A stretch of 64,000 nucleotides of DNA from Salipiger sp. H15 (GTDB taxonomy: Bacteria > Pseudomonadota > Alphaproteobacteria > Rhodobacterales > Rhodobacteraceae), in contig NZ_CP123386.1 of NCBI RefSeq assembly GCF_040409955.1, forward strand, positions 1-64,000, given 5' to 3'. Below the pieces are notes generated by a model that did no database searches, was not told the DNA's origin, and saw only the letters and a list, made by a program, of their open reading frames with translations. Position 1 is the stretch's first letter, and every line of letters starts with the position of its first letter. The translations under genes were made by a program, and so were the position numbers. This document shows, piece after piece, positions 42,325 to 51,062 of this stretch.

Positions 42325-43833
42325 TCAGAAGGCGAAGAGGTCCCGCTCGACACCCGCCGCCGCGAAGAGATGGTCGCGGCTCGCCTCGAGCTCGGAACGC
42401 AGGCGCGGGATGTCGAAGCCGACCATCTGGCCGCGCCATTTCTTCACCTGCCCGGCGACCAGCACCGTCTCGACGTTCGAGCGTTCCATCAGCGTGACCA
42501 CCGCGCCTGCTGCGTTGTTGAGCGGCGCGACGTTGAGCGCCTCGGCGTCCAAGAGCACGATGTCGGCGGCCTTGCCCGGGGTGAGGCTGCCGGTCACCGC
42601 GTCGAGCTTCAGCCCTCGCGCGCCCTCGATCGTCGCGTGGCGCAGCGCGTCGGCGCATTGCATCAGCGCCGGATGGTTGGCATCGCCCGCCAGCGCCGCC
42701 TCGTTGGCGAACATGCGCTGCAGGGTGATGAGGCTGCGCATCTGGGTGAAGGGATCGCTGGTCATCGTGCATTCGACGTCCGAGGACAGCGAGACCGACA
42801 TGCCGAGGTCCAGCGCCTTCTGGATCGGCGGCGTGCCGTGGCGCATGTGCATCTCGATCGGCACCGCCAGCGAGACATGCGCCCCGGCGTCGGCCGCGGC
42901 CTTCCAGGCCATGTCGGACATGCCGGTCATGTGGATGAAGATGTTGTCCTCGCCGAAGGCACCTTCCTGCGCCAGCGCATCGAAGGTTCCCGCCATGCCG
43001 AAGGTGCCGACCACGTGCAGGGCGATCTGCAGCCCCAGCTCGCGCCCCAGCGCCCACGAGGTGTCATAGCCCGGCAGGTAGATCTCGCCGCCCATCACCA
43101 TGGTCAGCAGCTGGTCGCTCGAGGCGAAGTACTGCTCGCGCAGGCGGCGCGCGTCCTGCGGGTACTTGGTGCGGTCGCCATGGCCCTCGAAATAGCCGAA
43201 GACCGCGCGCCGCCCGGCATCCGCGAGCCCCTTGATCGCGGCGTCGGAATGCTCGGGGCTGTGGTGGATCTGGCTCACGTCCATCACCGTGGTCACGCCC
43301 GCGTCGAGCTGCGCGATCCCGGCGAAGAGCTCGTTGATGTAGACGTCCTCGGGCCGGTAGGCCATCGAGAAGCTCTGCAGGATCGTCTCGTAGTAGTTGG
43401 CGCGGTTCTCGGGCCGGCCGTCGTTGATCAGGATGCCATGCGCGAGCTGGCTGCGCAGCGCGGTCTCGAACTGGTGGTGGTGGGTGTCGATGAAGCCGGG
43501 CAGGACGATCCTGCCGCGCGCGTCGATCACCGCCGCGTCGGGCGCGTCGATGCGGGCGGCGACCTCGGCGATGGTCCCGCCCTCGATCAGCACGTCGCCG
43601 CTGGCGAAATTGCCGACGGCGTCGTCCATCGACAGGATCACCCCGCCGCGGATCAGCACGCGGCGCCCGGCCTCGCCGATCCCGGTGGGCATGGGCTCCG
43701 CGACAGGTGCGCCGGACGTGGCCCCGAGGCCCGCGGCGACGGCCGCGCTCCTGTCGGGGGCGCCGGACGCGAGGGCACCGTCCTGCGCATGCAGCGGATG
43801 CCGGGCCTGCCCGGTGTCGCATAGTCTGCACAT
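42325..43833 (-). CDS. Amidohydrolase (TrzA/AtzB/guanine deaminase-like)
   Basis: This is a 502-residue metal-dependent hydrolase of the amidohydrolase superfamily. It shows GRIVLPGFIDTHHHQFE near residue 110 (HxH metal site), a His-containing strand near residue 285, SDVECTMTSDPF near residue 350 (metal Asp) and a C-terminal TPGKAADIVLLD. Subfamily likeness is to cytosine/triazine/guanine deaminases and chlorohydrolases. The N-terminus MCRLCDTGQARH has a CxxC start seen in some annotated members. GGAGGAGA just upstream supports the ATG. It is the last gene of the dioxygenase-iclR-amidohydrolase unit, so it may open or deaminate an aromatic or lactone intermediate; the substrate is unknown. 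Confidence 0.83.
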   Translation of the reverse strand: MCRLCDTGQARHPLHAQDGALASGAPDRSAAVAAGLGATSGAPVAEPMPTGIGEAGRRVLIRGGVILSMDDAVGNFASGDVLIEGGTIAEVAARIDAPDAAVIDARGRIVLPGFIDTHHHQFETALRSQLAHGILINDGRPENRANYYETILQSFSMAYRPEDVYINELFAGIAQLDAGVTTVMDVSQIHHSPEHSDAAIKGLADAGRRAVFGYFEGHGDRTKYPQDARRLREQYFASSDQLLTMVMGGEIYLPGYDTSWALGRELGLQIALHVVGTFGMAGTFDALAQEGAFGEDNIFIHMTGMSDMAWKAAADAGAHVSLAVPIEMHMRHGTPPIQKALDLGMSVSLSSDVECTMTSDPFTQMRSLITLQRMFANEAALAGDANHPALMQCADALRHATIEGARGLKLDAVTGSLTPGKAADIVLLDAEALNVAPLNNAAGAVVTLMERSNVETVLVAGQVKKWRGQMVGFDIPRLRSELEASRDHLFAAAGVERDLFAF

Positions 43834-43859
43834 CTCTTTTCTCCTCCAGAAAGGCTGTG

Positions 43860-44663
43860 TCAGGATTTCAGGACCGATCCGAGGATCGGATAGCGTGCCA
43901 GCTGGTGCGAGATGTGGGAGGCGGTGGCCCGCAGTTCCGGCAGGCGCTCCTCGATCAGCTGCTCGGGGGTGACGAGGCCGGTGTAGCCCGAGCTGTTCAG
44001 CGCGGCGACGGTCTCGCCCTCGGCGTTGCGGATCGGCACGGCGATGGCGGTGATCCCGTAGTCGAGCTGGTCCACGGTGGTGGCAAAGCCGTTCTCGCGC
44101 ACCACTTCGATCTCCTCGGCGAGCTTGCCGGCATCGGTGCAGGTGCGCGTGGTCAGCGGCTCGGGCCGCAGCCCCTCGAGCCAGAGCCGGCGCTTCTCGG
44201 CGCTGAGCCCGGCGACGAGCACCCGGCCCATCGAGGTGGCGAAGGCGGGATAGCGCGCGCCGACCGTGGCGGTCGCCCGGCGCGCCCGCTGCACCGAGAC
44301 ATGCGCCACGTAGATCACGTCATGGCCGTCGAGCGATCCGACCGAGGAGGCATCGCCGAATTTCTCGATCAGCGCGTAAAGCTCCGGCTGCAGCACCTCG
44401 GCTATCCGCGTCGCGCCGTAGAAGGCCGAGCCGAGCGTCAGGATCTTGGGGGTGAGGTGGAACCGCTTGCCGTCCCGTCCGACGAAACCCAGGTGCTCGA
44501 GCGTGATCAGGCTGCGGCGCGCGGCGGCGGGCGAGAGGCCCACCGTCTTGGCGACCTCGCTGAGGGTCATCTCGGGGCGCGCGCCGTCGAAGCTGCCAAG
44601 GATCGAGAGACCCTTGGCAAGGCTGTCGACGAACTCGGCGGGTTTGTCGGTGGTGTTGGTCAA
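43860..44663 (-). CDS. IclR-family transcriptional regulator
   Basis: This is a 267-residue regulator. The winged helix covers residues about 10-75 (MTLSEVAKTVGLSPAAARRSLITLEHLGFV) and the IclR effector domain follows, with YPAFATSMGRVLVAGLS near residue 138 and ALNSSGYTG near residue 223. This resembles the PcaR/PobR/CatR-like IclR regulators of aromatic catabolism. The start is TTG with GGAAGG nine bases upstream. It is five bases downstream of the dioxygenase gene and 26 bases upstream of the amidohydrolase. Its operator is probably the 15-base palindrome at 45637-45651. Confidence 0.85.
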   Translation of the reverse strand: MTNTTDKPAEFVDSLAKGLSILGSFDGARPEMTLSEVAKTVGLSPAAARRSLITLEHLGFVGRDGKRFHLTPKILTLGSAFYGATRIAEVLQPELYALIEKFGDASSVGSLDGHDVIYVAHVSVQRARRATATVGARYPAFATSMGRVLVAGLSAEKRRLWLEGLRPEPLTTRTCTDAGKLAEEIEVVRENGFATTVDQLDYGITAIAVPIRNAEGETVAALNSSGYTGLVTPEQLIEERLPELRATASHISHQLARYPILGSVLKS

Positions 44664-44668
44664 GTAGA

Positions 44669-45532
44669 TCAGCCTTCCGGTGCGAGGACGAAGTCGAATT
44701 CGAACACCGCGTCGGGGGTGACGTCGAGCCGGTAGTCGAACTGGGCCGCCTTGCGGACCGGCTGGACCTTGGCGATCAGCGACTTGCGGACGCCGAAGAC
44801 GGCGTCGTTGTCGATGTACTCGGTGTTCTCGAAGAAGACTTCGGTGGTGATGTCGGCCATGCCCTCGGCACGGACGATGTAATGCAGGTGCGCGGCGCGC
44901 CAGGCGTGGCGGTTGCCGGCGCGCAGCAGCTCGCCGACCGGGCCGTCATAGGGCACGGTATAGGGCTTGGGCAGCACCGTCGTGTAGTAGTAGCGGCCCT
45001 CGGAATCGGTGGTGAACTTGCCGCGCAGGTCCATCTTGTCCTGTCCGTGCTCCTGCTCCTGGATCGGATAGGTGCCGGTACCATCTGCCTGCCAGGTGTC
45101 AACGATCGCGCCGGGCAGGGGGTTGTGCAGCGTGTCGGTCACCTTGCCATGGACCAGCACGATCGCGCCCTCGCGCCCCTCGGATAGGTCGGCGCCCAGC
45201 TTCTTCTCGGGCGCGTTGTCGAGGTAGAAGGGCCCGAGGTTCGAGCCCTCGGTGGCGCCGCCGCGGGTGTTGATCATGTCGACCAGCGCCGAGAAGCCCA
45301 GCACGTCCGAAAGCAGGATGAACTCGTGCCGCTCGGGGGTCGAGATCTTCCCGCAGTCGTAGAGGAACATCAGCACGCGCATCCACTCGGCATGGGTCAG
45401 GCTGTGTTCGCGGGTGAAGTCGTGCAGGTGCTCGATGAGCCCGTGCAGGAGCTGTTCGAAGCGGCTGCCGGGCTCGGTGGCAAAGCTCGCCTTCACGGCG
45501 TCGGTGATCTTGTACTGGTTCATTTCGCGCAT
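44669..45532 (-). CDS. Intradiol ring-cleavage dioxygenase (catechol/hydroxyquinol 1,2-dioxygenase family), copy 1
   Basis: This is a 287-residue non-heme Fe(III) dioxygenase. The N-terminal helical Dioxygenase_N domain (residues 10-100) precedes the beta-sandwich catalytic domain. Iron ligands are visible as Tyr in GTYPIQ near residue 159, Tyr in PKPYTVPYDGPVGELL near residue 195 and two His in RAAHLHYIV near residue 218. PYDGPVG and a C-terminal YIDNDAVFGVRKSL favour the hydroxyquinol/chlorocatechol subgroup over plain CatA. The ATG follows GGGAGGG. It heads a minus-strand unit with iclR and amidohydrolase and is divergent from the citryl-CoA lyase-like operon. The ring substrate is unknown. 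Confidence 0.87.
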   Translation of the reverse strand: MREMNQYKITDAVKASFATEPGSRFEQLLHGLIEHLHDFTREHSLTHAEWMRVLMFLYDCGKISTPERHEFILLSDVLGFSALVDMINTRGGATEGSNLGPFYLDNAPEKKLGADLSEGREGAIVLVHGKVTDTLHNPLPGAIVDTWQADGTGTYPIQEQEHGQDKMDLRGKFTTDSEGRYYYTTVLPKPYTVPYDGPVGELLRAGNRHAWRAAHLHYIVRAEGMADITTEVFFENTEYIDNDAVFGVRKSLIAKVQPVRKAAQFDYRLDVTPDAVFEFDFVLAPEG

Positions 45533-45588
45533 TGCGCCCTCCCTTTCCTGTCATTGCGGCACGAGATGCTCCCCCGCAACAATCGTAC

Positions 45589-45616
45589 TTGACGCGACCG
45601 TAATCCGGCCTCTACT
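45589..45616 (+). promoter_or_regulatory. Candidate sigma-70 promoter of the citryl-CoA lyase-like operon
   Basis: TTGACG (45589-45594) and TCTACT (45611-45616) are separated by 16 bases. This would start transcription near 45623, about 40 bases upstream of the first start codon and just upstream of the IclR-type palindrome. Confidence 0.45.
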
Positions 45617-45636
45617 CTTTCGGCAAGAGGAAAAAA

Positions 45637-45651
45637 TTTCGCAATGCGAAA
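45637..45651. promoter_or_regulatory. Palindrome TTTCGCA-A-TGCGAAA, candidate IclR operator
   Basis: Seven-base perfect arms with a single central A lie in the 131-base spacer between the dioxygenase (minus) and citryl-CoA lyase-like (plus) genes. Palindromes of this length with short spacers are typical of IclR-family operators. It lies just beyond the predicted plus-strand transcription start, as expected for repression. Confidence 0.6.
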
Positions 45652-45663
45652 AAAGGATACGGA

Positions 45664-46479
45664 ATGCGCATCGGGAAGCAGGACCAGACCTACACGGCCA
45701 TCGCCACGTCCGATGCCGAGAGCATCACCGTGCGCGGGCAGGATCTGTGCAGCGAGTTGATCGGCAAGATCGACTTCACCGATTACTTCTGGATGCTGGT
45801 GCTGGGCGAGCGGCCGAGCGCCACGCAGCGGCGCATGATGGATGCCTGCCTCGTCGCGATCGCCGAACACGGTCTGGTGCCCTCGGTGCAGGCGGCGCGG
45901 ATGACGCTCGCGGCCGGTCCCGATGCATGGCAGGGCGCGATGGCGGCGGGGCTTCTCGGCATGGGCAGCGTCGTCGCCGGCTCCTCGGAAGTGGCGGCGC
46001 AGTTCCTTCAGTCCGTTCTCGACAAGGCCGAGGAGGGCGGTACCGACCTCGAGACCGCGGCCATCGCCTGCCTCGAGGCGGTGAAGGCCGCCGGGCAGAA
46101 GGCGCCGGGCCTTGGCCATCCGCAGCACAGCTCGGGCGATCCGCGGGCGAACGTGCTGCTGGCGCTGTCCGACGAGATCGGCAATTCCGGCCGATACGTC
46201 GAGGCGCTGCGCCTGCTTGGCAAACACGCCTCGCGCATCATCGGGCGGCCGCTGCCGATCAATGTCTCGGGCGCGATCCCGGCGACCATCCTCGACGCCG
46301 GCTTCCCGCTGCAGGCGATCAAGGCCGTGCCGCTGCTGGCGCGCACGGCCGGGCTCTCGGCGCATCTCTACGAGGAAAGCCTGCGCTCGATCGGCTTCAT
46401 CATGTCGAACGTCGCCGACCAGGCGATCACCTACGACGGTCCCGTCTCGGCGCGGAACCGGGCGAAGGGAGGCGCGTGA
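45664..46479 (+). CDS. Citryl-CoA lyase / citrate synthase-like protein
   Basis: This is a 271-residue protein of the short citrate synthase-like family. Family features are VRGQDLCSELIGKIDFTDYFWMLVLG as the N-terminal domain region, GLGHPQHSSGDPR near residue 155 (catalytic His in the GHxxH/GxGHP context) and LLARTAGLSAHLYEE near residue 220 (arginine-rich active site end). It is shorter than true citrate synthase (about 430 residues) and resembles citryl-CoA lyases or citrate lyase-like enzymes that cleave C-C bonds in CoA esters. Coupled by a one-base overlap to a class III CoA transferase, it probably cleaves the CoA ester that enzyme makes (inference). Confidence 0.78.
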   Translation: MRIGKQDQTYTAIATSDAESITVRGQDLCSELIGKIDFTDYFWMLVLGERPSATQRRMMDACLVAIAEHGLVPSVQAARMTLAAGPDAWQGAMAAGLLGMGSVVAGSSEVAAQFLQSVLDKAEEGGTDLETAAIACLEAVKAAGQKAPGLGHPQHSSGDPRANVLLALSDEIGNSGRYVEALRLLGKHASRIIGRPLPINVSGAIPATILDAGFPLQAIKAVPLLARTAGLSAHLYEESLRSIGFIMSNVADQAITYDGPVSARNRAKGGA

Positions 46480-47624
46480 TGGTCAAGATCCTCAAGGGTG
46501 TCCGGGTCGTCGAGCTAGGGACCTACATCACCGGCCCGGCCTGCGGCATGCATCTCGCGGACCTTGGCGCGGACGTGATCAAGGTCGAGCGTCCCGGCAC
46601 CGGCGATCCCTTCCGGGCCTTCAAGGGCGGGCTCTACTCGCCGCATTACCAGACCTACAACCGCAACAAGCGCTCCATCGCACTCGACACGCGGGACAAG
46701 GCCGACCTCGAGGTCTTCCACGACCTGATCGCCGGGGCCGACGTCTTCATCCAGAACTTCCGCCCGGGCGTCGCCGAGAAGCTGGGCGCGGGCGAGGATG
46801 CGCTGCGCGCGATCAACCCCAAACTCATCTACTGCGCGATCTCGGGGCTTGGCGCGACCGGGCCCGCCCGCGACCGACCGGTCTTCGACTCCGTCGCGCA
46901 GGCGGCCAGCGGCTACCTGCGCCTGCTCACCCCGCCCGAGAACCCGCGGGTGATCGGCCCGGCCATCGCCGACGCGGTCACCGGGCAATATGCCGCCATG
47001 GCCTGCATCGCGGCGCTCTTCGAGCGCGAGCGCGGCGGCAGGGGGCGGCGCATCGACATCTCGATGCTCGAGGCGATGTGCCACTTCAACCTCGACAGCT
47101 TCACCCACTATTTCTCGGTCGGCGAGGTGATGGGCCCGCTCTCGCGCCCCACCGTGTCGCAGAGCTACACGTTCAGATGCGCCGACGGGAAGTGGATCGC
47201 CTTCCACCTCTCGAGCCCCGAGAAGTTCTGGGAGGGGCTGCTGGCCGCCACCGGGCAGCAAAGCCTCATGGAGGATCCGCGCTTCAACGAGCGGCTGCAG
47301 CGCATCCAGCACCAGGACGAGCTCATCGCCCATTTCACGCCGGTCTTCGCCGGAAAGCCGCGCGACGCATGGTGCGCGCTGCTGGAGGAGAACGAGGTGC
47401 CCTATTCGCCGGCCTACGAAAGTTTCGAGGCGCTGGAGGACCCGCAGGCGCAGCACCTCGGCATCAAGGTGAGCGTCCCGAGCACCGAGATCGGCACCTT
47501 CACCACCGTCCGCGCCCCCTACAGTTTCGACGGGATGGCCGAGACGGACCTGCTGGCACCGCCGGCACTCGACGAGCATGGCGCGGAGATCCGCGAGGAA
47601 CTCCGCAAACGCAAGGCCGGCTAG
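46479..47624 (+). CDS. Class III CoA transferase (CaiB/BaiF family)
   Basis: This is a 381-residue CaiB-family enzyme. It begins ILKGVRVVELGTYITGPACGMHLADLGADVIKVE, the classic N-terminal signature, listed here as spanning residues 3-38. The catalytic Asp is in IADAVTGQYAA near residue 166, and the C-terminal RAPYSFDG region is typical. These enzymes transfer CoA between carboxylic acids (succinyl-CoA, formate, carnitine and others). The ATG overlaps the preceding stop by one base. It would activate a dicarboxylic ring-cleavage product for the lyase. Confidence 0.87.
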   Translation: MVKILKGVRVVELGTYITGPACGMHLADLGADVIKVERPGTGDPFRAFKGGLYSPHYQTYNRNKRSIALDTRDKADLEVFHDLIAGADVFIQNFRPGVAEKLGAGEDALRAINPKLIYCAISGLGATGPARDRPVFDSVAQAASGYLRLLTPPENPRVIGPAIADAVTGQYAAMACIAALFERERGGRGRRIDISMLEAMCHFNLDSFTHYFSVGEVMGPLSRPTVSQSYTFRCADGKWIAFHLSSPEKFWEGLLAATGQQSLMEDPRFNERLQRIQHQDELIAHFTPVFAGKPRDAWCALLEENEVPYSPAYESFEALEDPQAQHLGIKVSVPSTEIGTFTTVRAPYSFDGMAETDLLAPPALDEHGAEIREELRKRKAG

Positions 47625-47648
47625 ACCGGCACCCAGGGGAGGGGGAAT

Positions 47649-48047
47649 ATGCCAGACACGCTGACATCGGTTCCGGCATCGGACGTGCGGCAGGCCAGCG
47701 CGGCCATGCTGCAGAAACAGCTCTACGCGATCTTCACCACGCCGACGAACGGGATGGGCCCGGTCTTCGAGCATCTGGGCGCGCACCTCGCCTTTCAGGT
47801 GCGGCTCGAGGCGGAGGGGATCCTCTATTCCGCCGGCCCGCTCTGGACCGATGACGAGCAGAGCTGGGAAGGCGAGGGGCTTGTCGTGATCCGCGCGGAG
47901 ACGCGGGCGGCGGCGATCCGGATCGCGGAGGACGATCCGATGCACAAGGCCGGCGCGCGGGAGTTCCGCGTCCGGCCCTGGATGATCAACGAGGGCAGCC
48001 TGACGCTTCGGCTGAACATGTCGAGCCAGCGCTTCGAGATCGTCTGA
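47649..48047 (+). CDS. YciI-like (dimeric alpha-beta barrel) protein
   Basis: This is a 132-residue protein. After about 20 flexible residues, KQLYAIFTTPTNGMG begins a YciI-like ferredoxin fold, with LYSAGPLWTDDEQSWEG near residue 60, DPMHKAGAREFRVRPW near residue 97 and a C-terminal extension. The YciI/Dabb fold includes muconolactone isomerases, so it could act on a lactone intermediate, but no catalytic signature confirms that. It sits in the operon with the CoA transferase and TRAP genes; AGGGGAGGGGG precedes the ATG. Confidence 0.7.
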   Translation: MPDTLTSVPASDVRQASAAMLQKQLYAIFTTPTNGMGPVFEHLGAHLAFQVRLEAEGILYSAGPLWTDDEQSWEGEGLVVIRAETRAAAIRIAEDDPMHKAGAREFRVRPWMINEGSLTLRLNMSSQRFEIV

Positions 48048-48076
48048 ACGAGAACATTTCTTTGGGAGGAGAAATC

Positions 48077-49156
48077 ATGAAATTCCTGTGCAGTACCGTT
48101 CTGTCGGGAGCGCTCGTGCTTCCGGGTCTCGCTTTCGCGGAGGAGACGATCAACCTGACCGTGGCCTCGAGCCACCCGCTGGTCATTCCCTGGGTGGGCA
48201 TGATCAAGAGCCACTTCATGGCCCGTACCGACGAGATTCTTGCCCAGACCGGGAATTACAAGATCGAATGGAACGAGGCCTTCGGCGGCCAGCTGTACAA
48301 GGCCAACGCGACGCTCGATTCCGTCGAGCAGGGCATCACCGACATCGGCTGGGTCTTCTCGTTCCTCGAGCCCGCCAAGCTGCCGATGAGCCAGGCCTCG
48401 TCCTACGCGCCCTTCACCACCGCCGATGCCGCGGTCCAGCTCGAGGTCATGTCCGAGCTCTTCGACACCAACGCGGCCTTCCGCGAGGAATGGGAGCAGT
48501 ACAATCTCAAGGTGCTCGGCTTCACCGGCACCGACAGCTACGACGTCTACACCAAGGAGCCGATCTCTGGCTTTGCCGACCTTGCCGGGATGAAGCTCTC
48601 GGCGCCGGGCGTGCTGGGCAACTGGCTGCGCGGCACCGGGGCGAACGCCGTGGATGGCGCGCTGACCACCTTCTACACCGACATCCAGACCGGCGTCTCT
48701 GACGGTGTGCTGTCGCTGGCGCTGGGGGTGCTTCCGGCGAAGATCTACGAGGTCGCGCCGCACATCACCCGCGTCGACATGGGGGTGGCCTTCTCGGGCG
48801 CGGTGGCGATCAACCGCGACAGCTGGGACGCGCTGCCGGAAGAGGTGCAGACCGCGATGGTCGAGGCGGGCAAGTATTACACCGTGAGCCACGGCCAGGA
48901 CCTCAACGACCGGCACGCCGCCGCGCTGGCCAAGATGGTCGAGCTCGGCGCGGGCCAGACCCCGCCGGTCGAGATCACCGACATGAGCGAGGCCGACCGC
49001 CAGGCCTGGGTGCAGGCGATGCCCGACATTGCCAAGGAATGGGCCGACGGGCTCGAGGCCAAGGGCACCCCGGCGCGCGACTTCATGCGCGCCTACATGG
49101 AGGGCGTGCGCAAGCGCGGCGGCACGCCGGTGCGTGCCTGGGACGAAGAGCTCTGA
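48077..49156 (+). CDS. dctP: TRAP transporter substrate-binding protein (DctP family)
   Basis: This is a 359-residue periplasmic protein of the TRAP DctP family. A signal peptide ends at AFAEE near residue 18, and the mature start is INLTVASSHPLVIPWVGMIKSH. The central AGMKLSAPGVLGNWLRGTGAN stretch near residue 175 contains the ligand-binding Arg expected to hold a carboxylate. GGGAGGAG lies seven bases before the ATG. It is followed by the small and large membrane subunits. The ligand is probably an organic acid, maybe an aromatic acid, given the dioxygenase context. Confidence 0.85.
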   Translation: MKFLCSTVLSGALVLPGLAFAEETINLTVASSHPLVIPWVGMIKSHFMARTDEILAQTGNYKIEWNEAFGGQLYKANATLDSVEQGITDIGWVFSFLEPAKLPMSQASSYAPFTTADAAVQLEVMSELFDTNAAFREEWEQYNLKVLGFTGTDSYDVYTKEPISGFADLAGMKLSAPGVLGNWLRGTGANAVDGALTTFYTDIQTGVSDGVLSLALGVLPAKIYEVAPHITRVDMGVAFSGAVAINRDSWDALPEEVQTAMVEAGKYYTVSHGQDLNDRHAAALAKMVELGAGQTPPVEITDMSEADRQAWVQAMPDIAKEWADGLEAKGTPARDFMRAYMEGVRKRGGTPVRAWDEEL

Positions 49157-49171
49157 TCCCGGGACACGCAG

Positions 49172-49738
49172 GTGGCTGACCAGGAAATCAGGCAGAACGG
49201 CGCGCTTCTTCCGCGCCGTTCCTTCCCGGCGCAGGCCTGGGGAAGCATCGTGAACGCGCTGGCCGCGATCGGCACGGCACTGATCGCGGGGCTCATGCTG
49301 ATCATCTGCGCGGATATCGTCGCGCGGAACGGGATGGGGGCCTCGCTGCCGCTCGTCTCGGAACTCGGGGCGCTGCTGCTGGTGATGATCGTCTGCCTGC
49401 AGCTGGCATCGACGGTGCGCGCCGACCGGCTGGCCCGCGCCGGGCTCTTCATCGACCCGCTGCGCCACTGGAGCCCGCGCCTCAGCGCGCTGCTCGACGC
49501 GCTCTTCTGCCTCGTCGGGGCGCTGATGATCGGGCTCATGGCCTGGGCGACGCTCGGGATCCTCGCCACCGACTGGAGCCGCGGCGAGTTCATCGGCACG
49601 CCCGGCCTCGGCACCCTGCCGACCTGGCCGTTCCGCCTGCTCATCCTCGTCGGGCTCACGGTCGCGGCGCTTGAATTCCTGCTGCGCGCGGCGACATCGC
49701 TCCGCGCCGCGGCAGGCCGTCCGGAGACCCTGCCATGA
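49172..49738 (+). CDS. dctQ: TRAP transporter small permease (DctQ)
   Basis: This is a 188-residue protein with four membrane segments (about residues 30-52, 70-90, 108-130 and 148-170), as usual for DctQ subunits. The start is GTG; a weak GGGAC lies upstream. Its stop overlaps the start of the large subunit by four bases. It joins the large subunit in the membrane to form the Na+-coupled importer. Confidence 0.83.
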   Translation: MADQEIRQNGALLPRRSFPAQAWGSIVNALAAIGTALIAGLMLIICADIVARNGMGASLPLVSELGALLLVMIVCLQLASTVRADRLARAGLFIDPLRHWSPRLSALLDALFCLVGALMIGLMAWATLGILATDWSRGEFIGTPGLGTLPTWPFRLLILVGLTVAALEFLLRAATSLRAAAGRPETLP

Positions 49739-51048
49739 GCCCCCTCGAAATCGGATACGCCGCGGTCGCCGGGCTGATCGTGCTGATCTACCTCGGGATG
49801 CCGATCGCCATCGGGATGCTCGGCGTCTCCTTCCTCGGCGTCGCGATGATCAAGAGCGATGCCGTGGCGCTGCGGATGCTGGGCGCGGTCGGCAACGACA
49901 GCCTGCGCGAGTACCTCTTTGCGGTCGTGCCGCTCTTCGTGCTGATGGGGCTCTTGGTCACCGTCTCGAACGTCGGCAAGGACACGTTCGACGTCTTCCA
50001 GAAGATGCTGCGGCGGGTGCTGGCGGGGCTCGGCATCGCCACGGTCTTCGCCAACGCGGTCTTTGCCTCGATCACCGGCATCTCGATCGCCTCGGCCACG
50101 GTGTTCAGCCGCGTCGCGGTGCCCGAGATGACCCGCCACGGCTATTCCAAGCGCTTCGCGACCGGCGTGGTGGCGGGCTCGTCGGTGCTGGGCATGATGA
50201 TCCCGCCGTCGCTGCTGATGATCGTCTACGCGGTGCTGGCCGAGGAATCCGTCGGCCGGATGTTCCTTGCCGGGATCGGGCCGGGGCTGCTGCTGTCGGT
50301 GATCTTTGCGCTGACCATCCTGTTGCTGGCGCGGCGCCGGAAGGACTTCGTCTTCGACGAGACCGACGTCGCCGCCGAGTTCGAGGAGTTCTCGGCCGCG
50401 CAGCTTGTACGCAAGTCGGTGCCGATCCTCGCGCTGATGCTGCTGGTGCTGGGCGGGCTCTACGGCGGGTTACTCAACCCGACCGAGGCCGGGGCGGCCG
50501 GGGCCGCGGGCGCGCTGGTCATCGCGCTGATCCGTCGCTCGCTGCCGCGCCGCACGCTCTGGAGGCTGATGGTCGAGACCGGGCAGATCACCGTCTCGGT
50601 GCTGTTCCTGATCCTTGCCGCGACCTTCTTCAGCCGGATGCTGGCCATGTCGGGCGTGCCGCGCGAGCTCGCCGGGCTGTTCCTCGGCAGCGCCTTCGGT
50701 CCCTACGGGTTCCTGATCTTCTACCTCGTGCTGATCATCCTCCTCGGCTGCCTGATCGACTCGATCTCGATCATGCTGATCGTGCTGCCGATCGCGCTGC
50801 CGGTGGCGCAGGAGGCGGGGTTCGACCTGATCTGGTTCGGGGTGCTGACCGTCGTCGCGGTCGAGATGGGGCTGCTGACGCCGCCCTTCGGCCTGTCGGT
50901 CTACACCATCAAGTCGGCCATCGACGATCCCGAGCTGACGGTCGGCGACATCTTCCGCGGCGCCTTTCCCTTCGTCGTCGCGATGCTGGTCGCGCTGGCC
51001 ATCCTGATCCTCTTCCCGTCCATCTCGACGTGGCTTGCACGCCTCTGA
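49735..51048 (+). CDS. dctM: TRAP transporter large permease (DctM)
   Basis: This is a 437-residue protein with about twelve membrane segments. DctM motifs visible are FLGVAMIKSDAVA near residue 34, GSSVLGMMIPPSLLMIVY near residue 148, LNPTEAGAAGAAGALVIALI near residue 246 and the C-terminal TPPFGLSVYTIKS near residue 383. It belongs to the ion-transporter superfamily and couples sodium flow to substrate import. It lies 14 bases upstream of the FMN reductase gene. Confidence 0.9.
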   Translation: MSPLEIGYAAVAGLIVLIYLGMPIAIGMLGVSFLGVAMIKSDAVALRMLGAVGNDSLREYLFAVVPLFVLMGLLVTVSNVGKDTFDVFQKMLRRVLAGLGIATVFANAVFASITGISIASATVFSRVAVPEMTRHGYSKRFATGVVAGSSVLGMMIPPSLLMIVYAVLAEESVGRMFLAGIGPGLLLSVIFALTILLLARRRKDFVFDETDVAAEFEEFSAAQLVRKSVPILALMLLVLGGLYGGLLNPTEAGAAGAAGALVIALIRRSLPRRTLWRLMVETGQITVSVLFLILAATFFSRMLAMSGVPRELAGLFLGSAFGPYGFLIFYLVLIILLGCLIDSISIMLIVLPIALPVAQEAGFDLIWFGVLTVVAVEMGLLTPPFGLSVYTIKSAIDDPELTVGDIFRGAFPFVVAMLVALAILILFPSISTWLARL

Positions 51049-51062
51049 CCCAAGGAGACCGG

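Noticed and set aside
42056..43069. Open frames in other phases over the amidohydrolase
   Set aside because: They overlap a well-supported amidohydrolase and encode low-complexity Arg/Ala/Gly sequence without a domain.
47649..48047. Naming the YciI-like protein as muconolactone isomerase CatC
   Set aside because: Only a broad fold likeness is visible; length and motifs do not match CatC.
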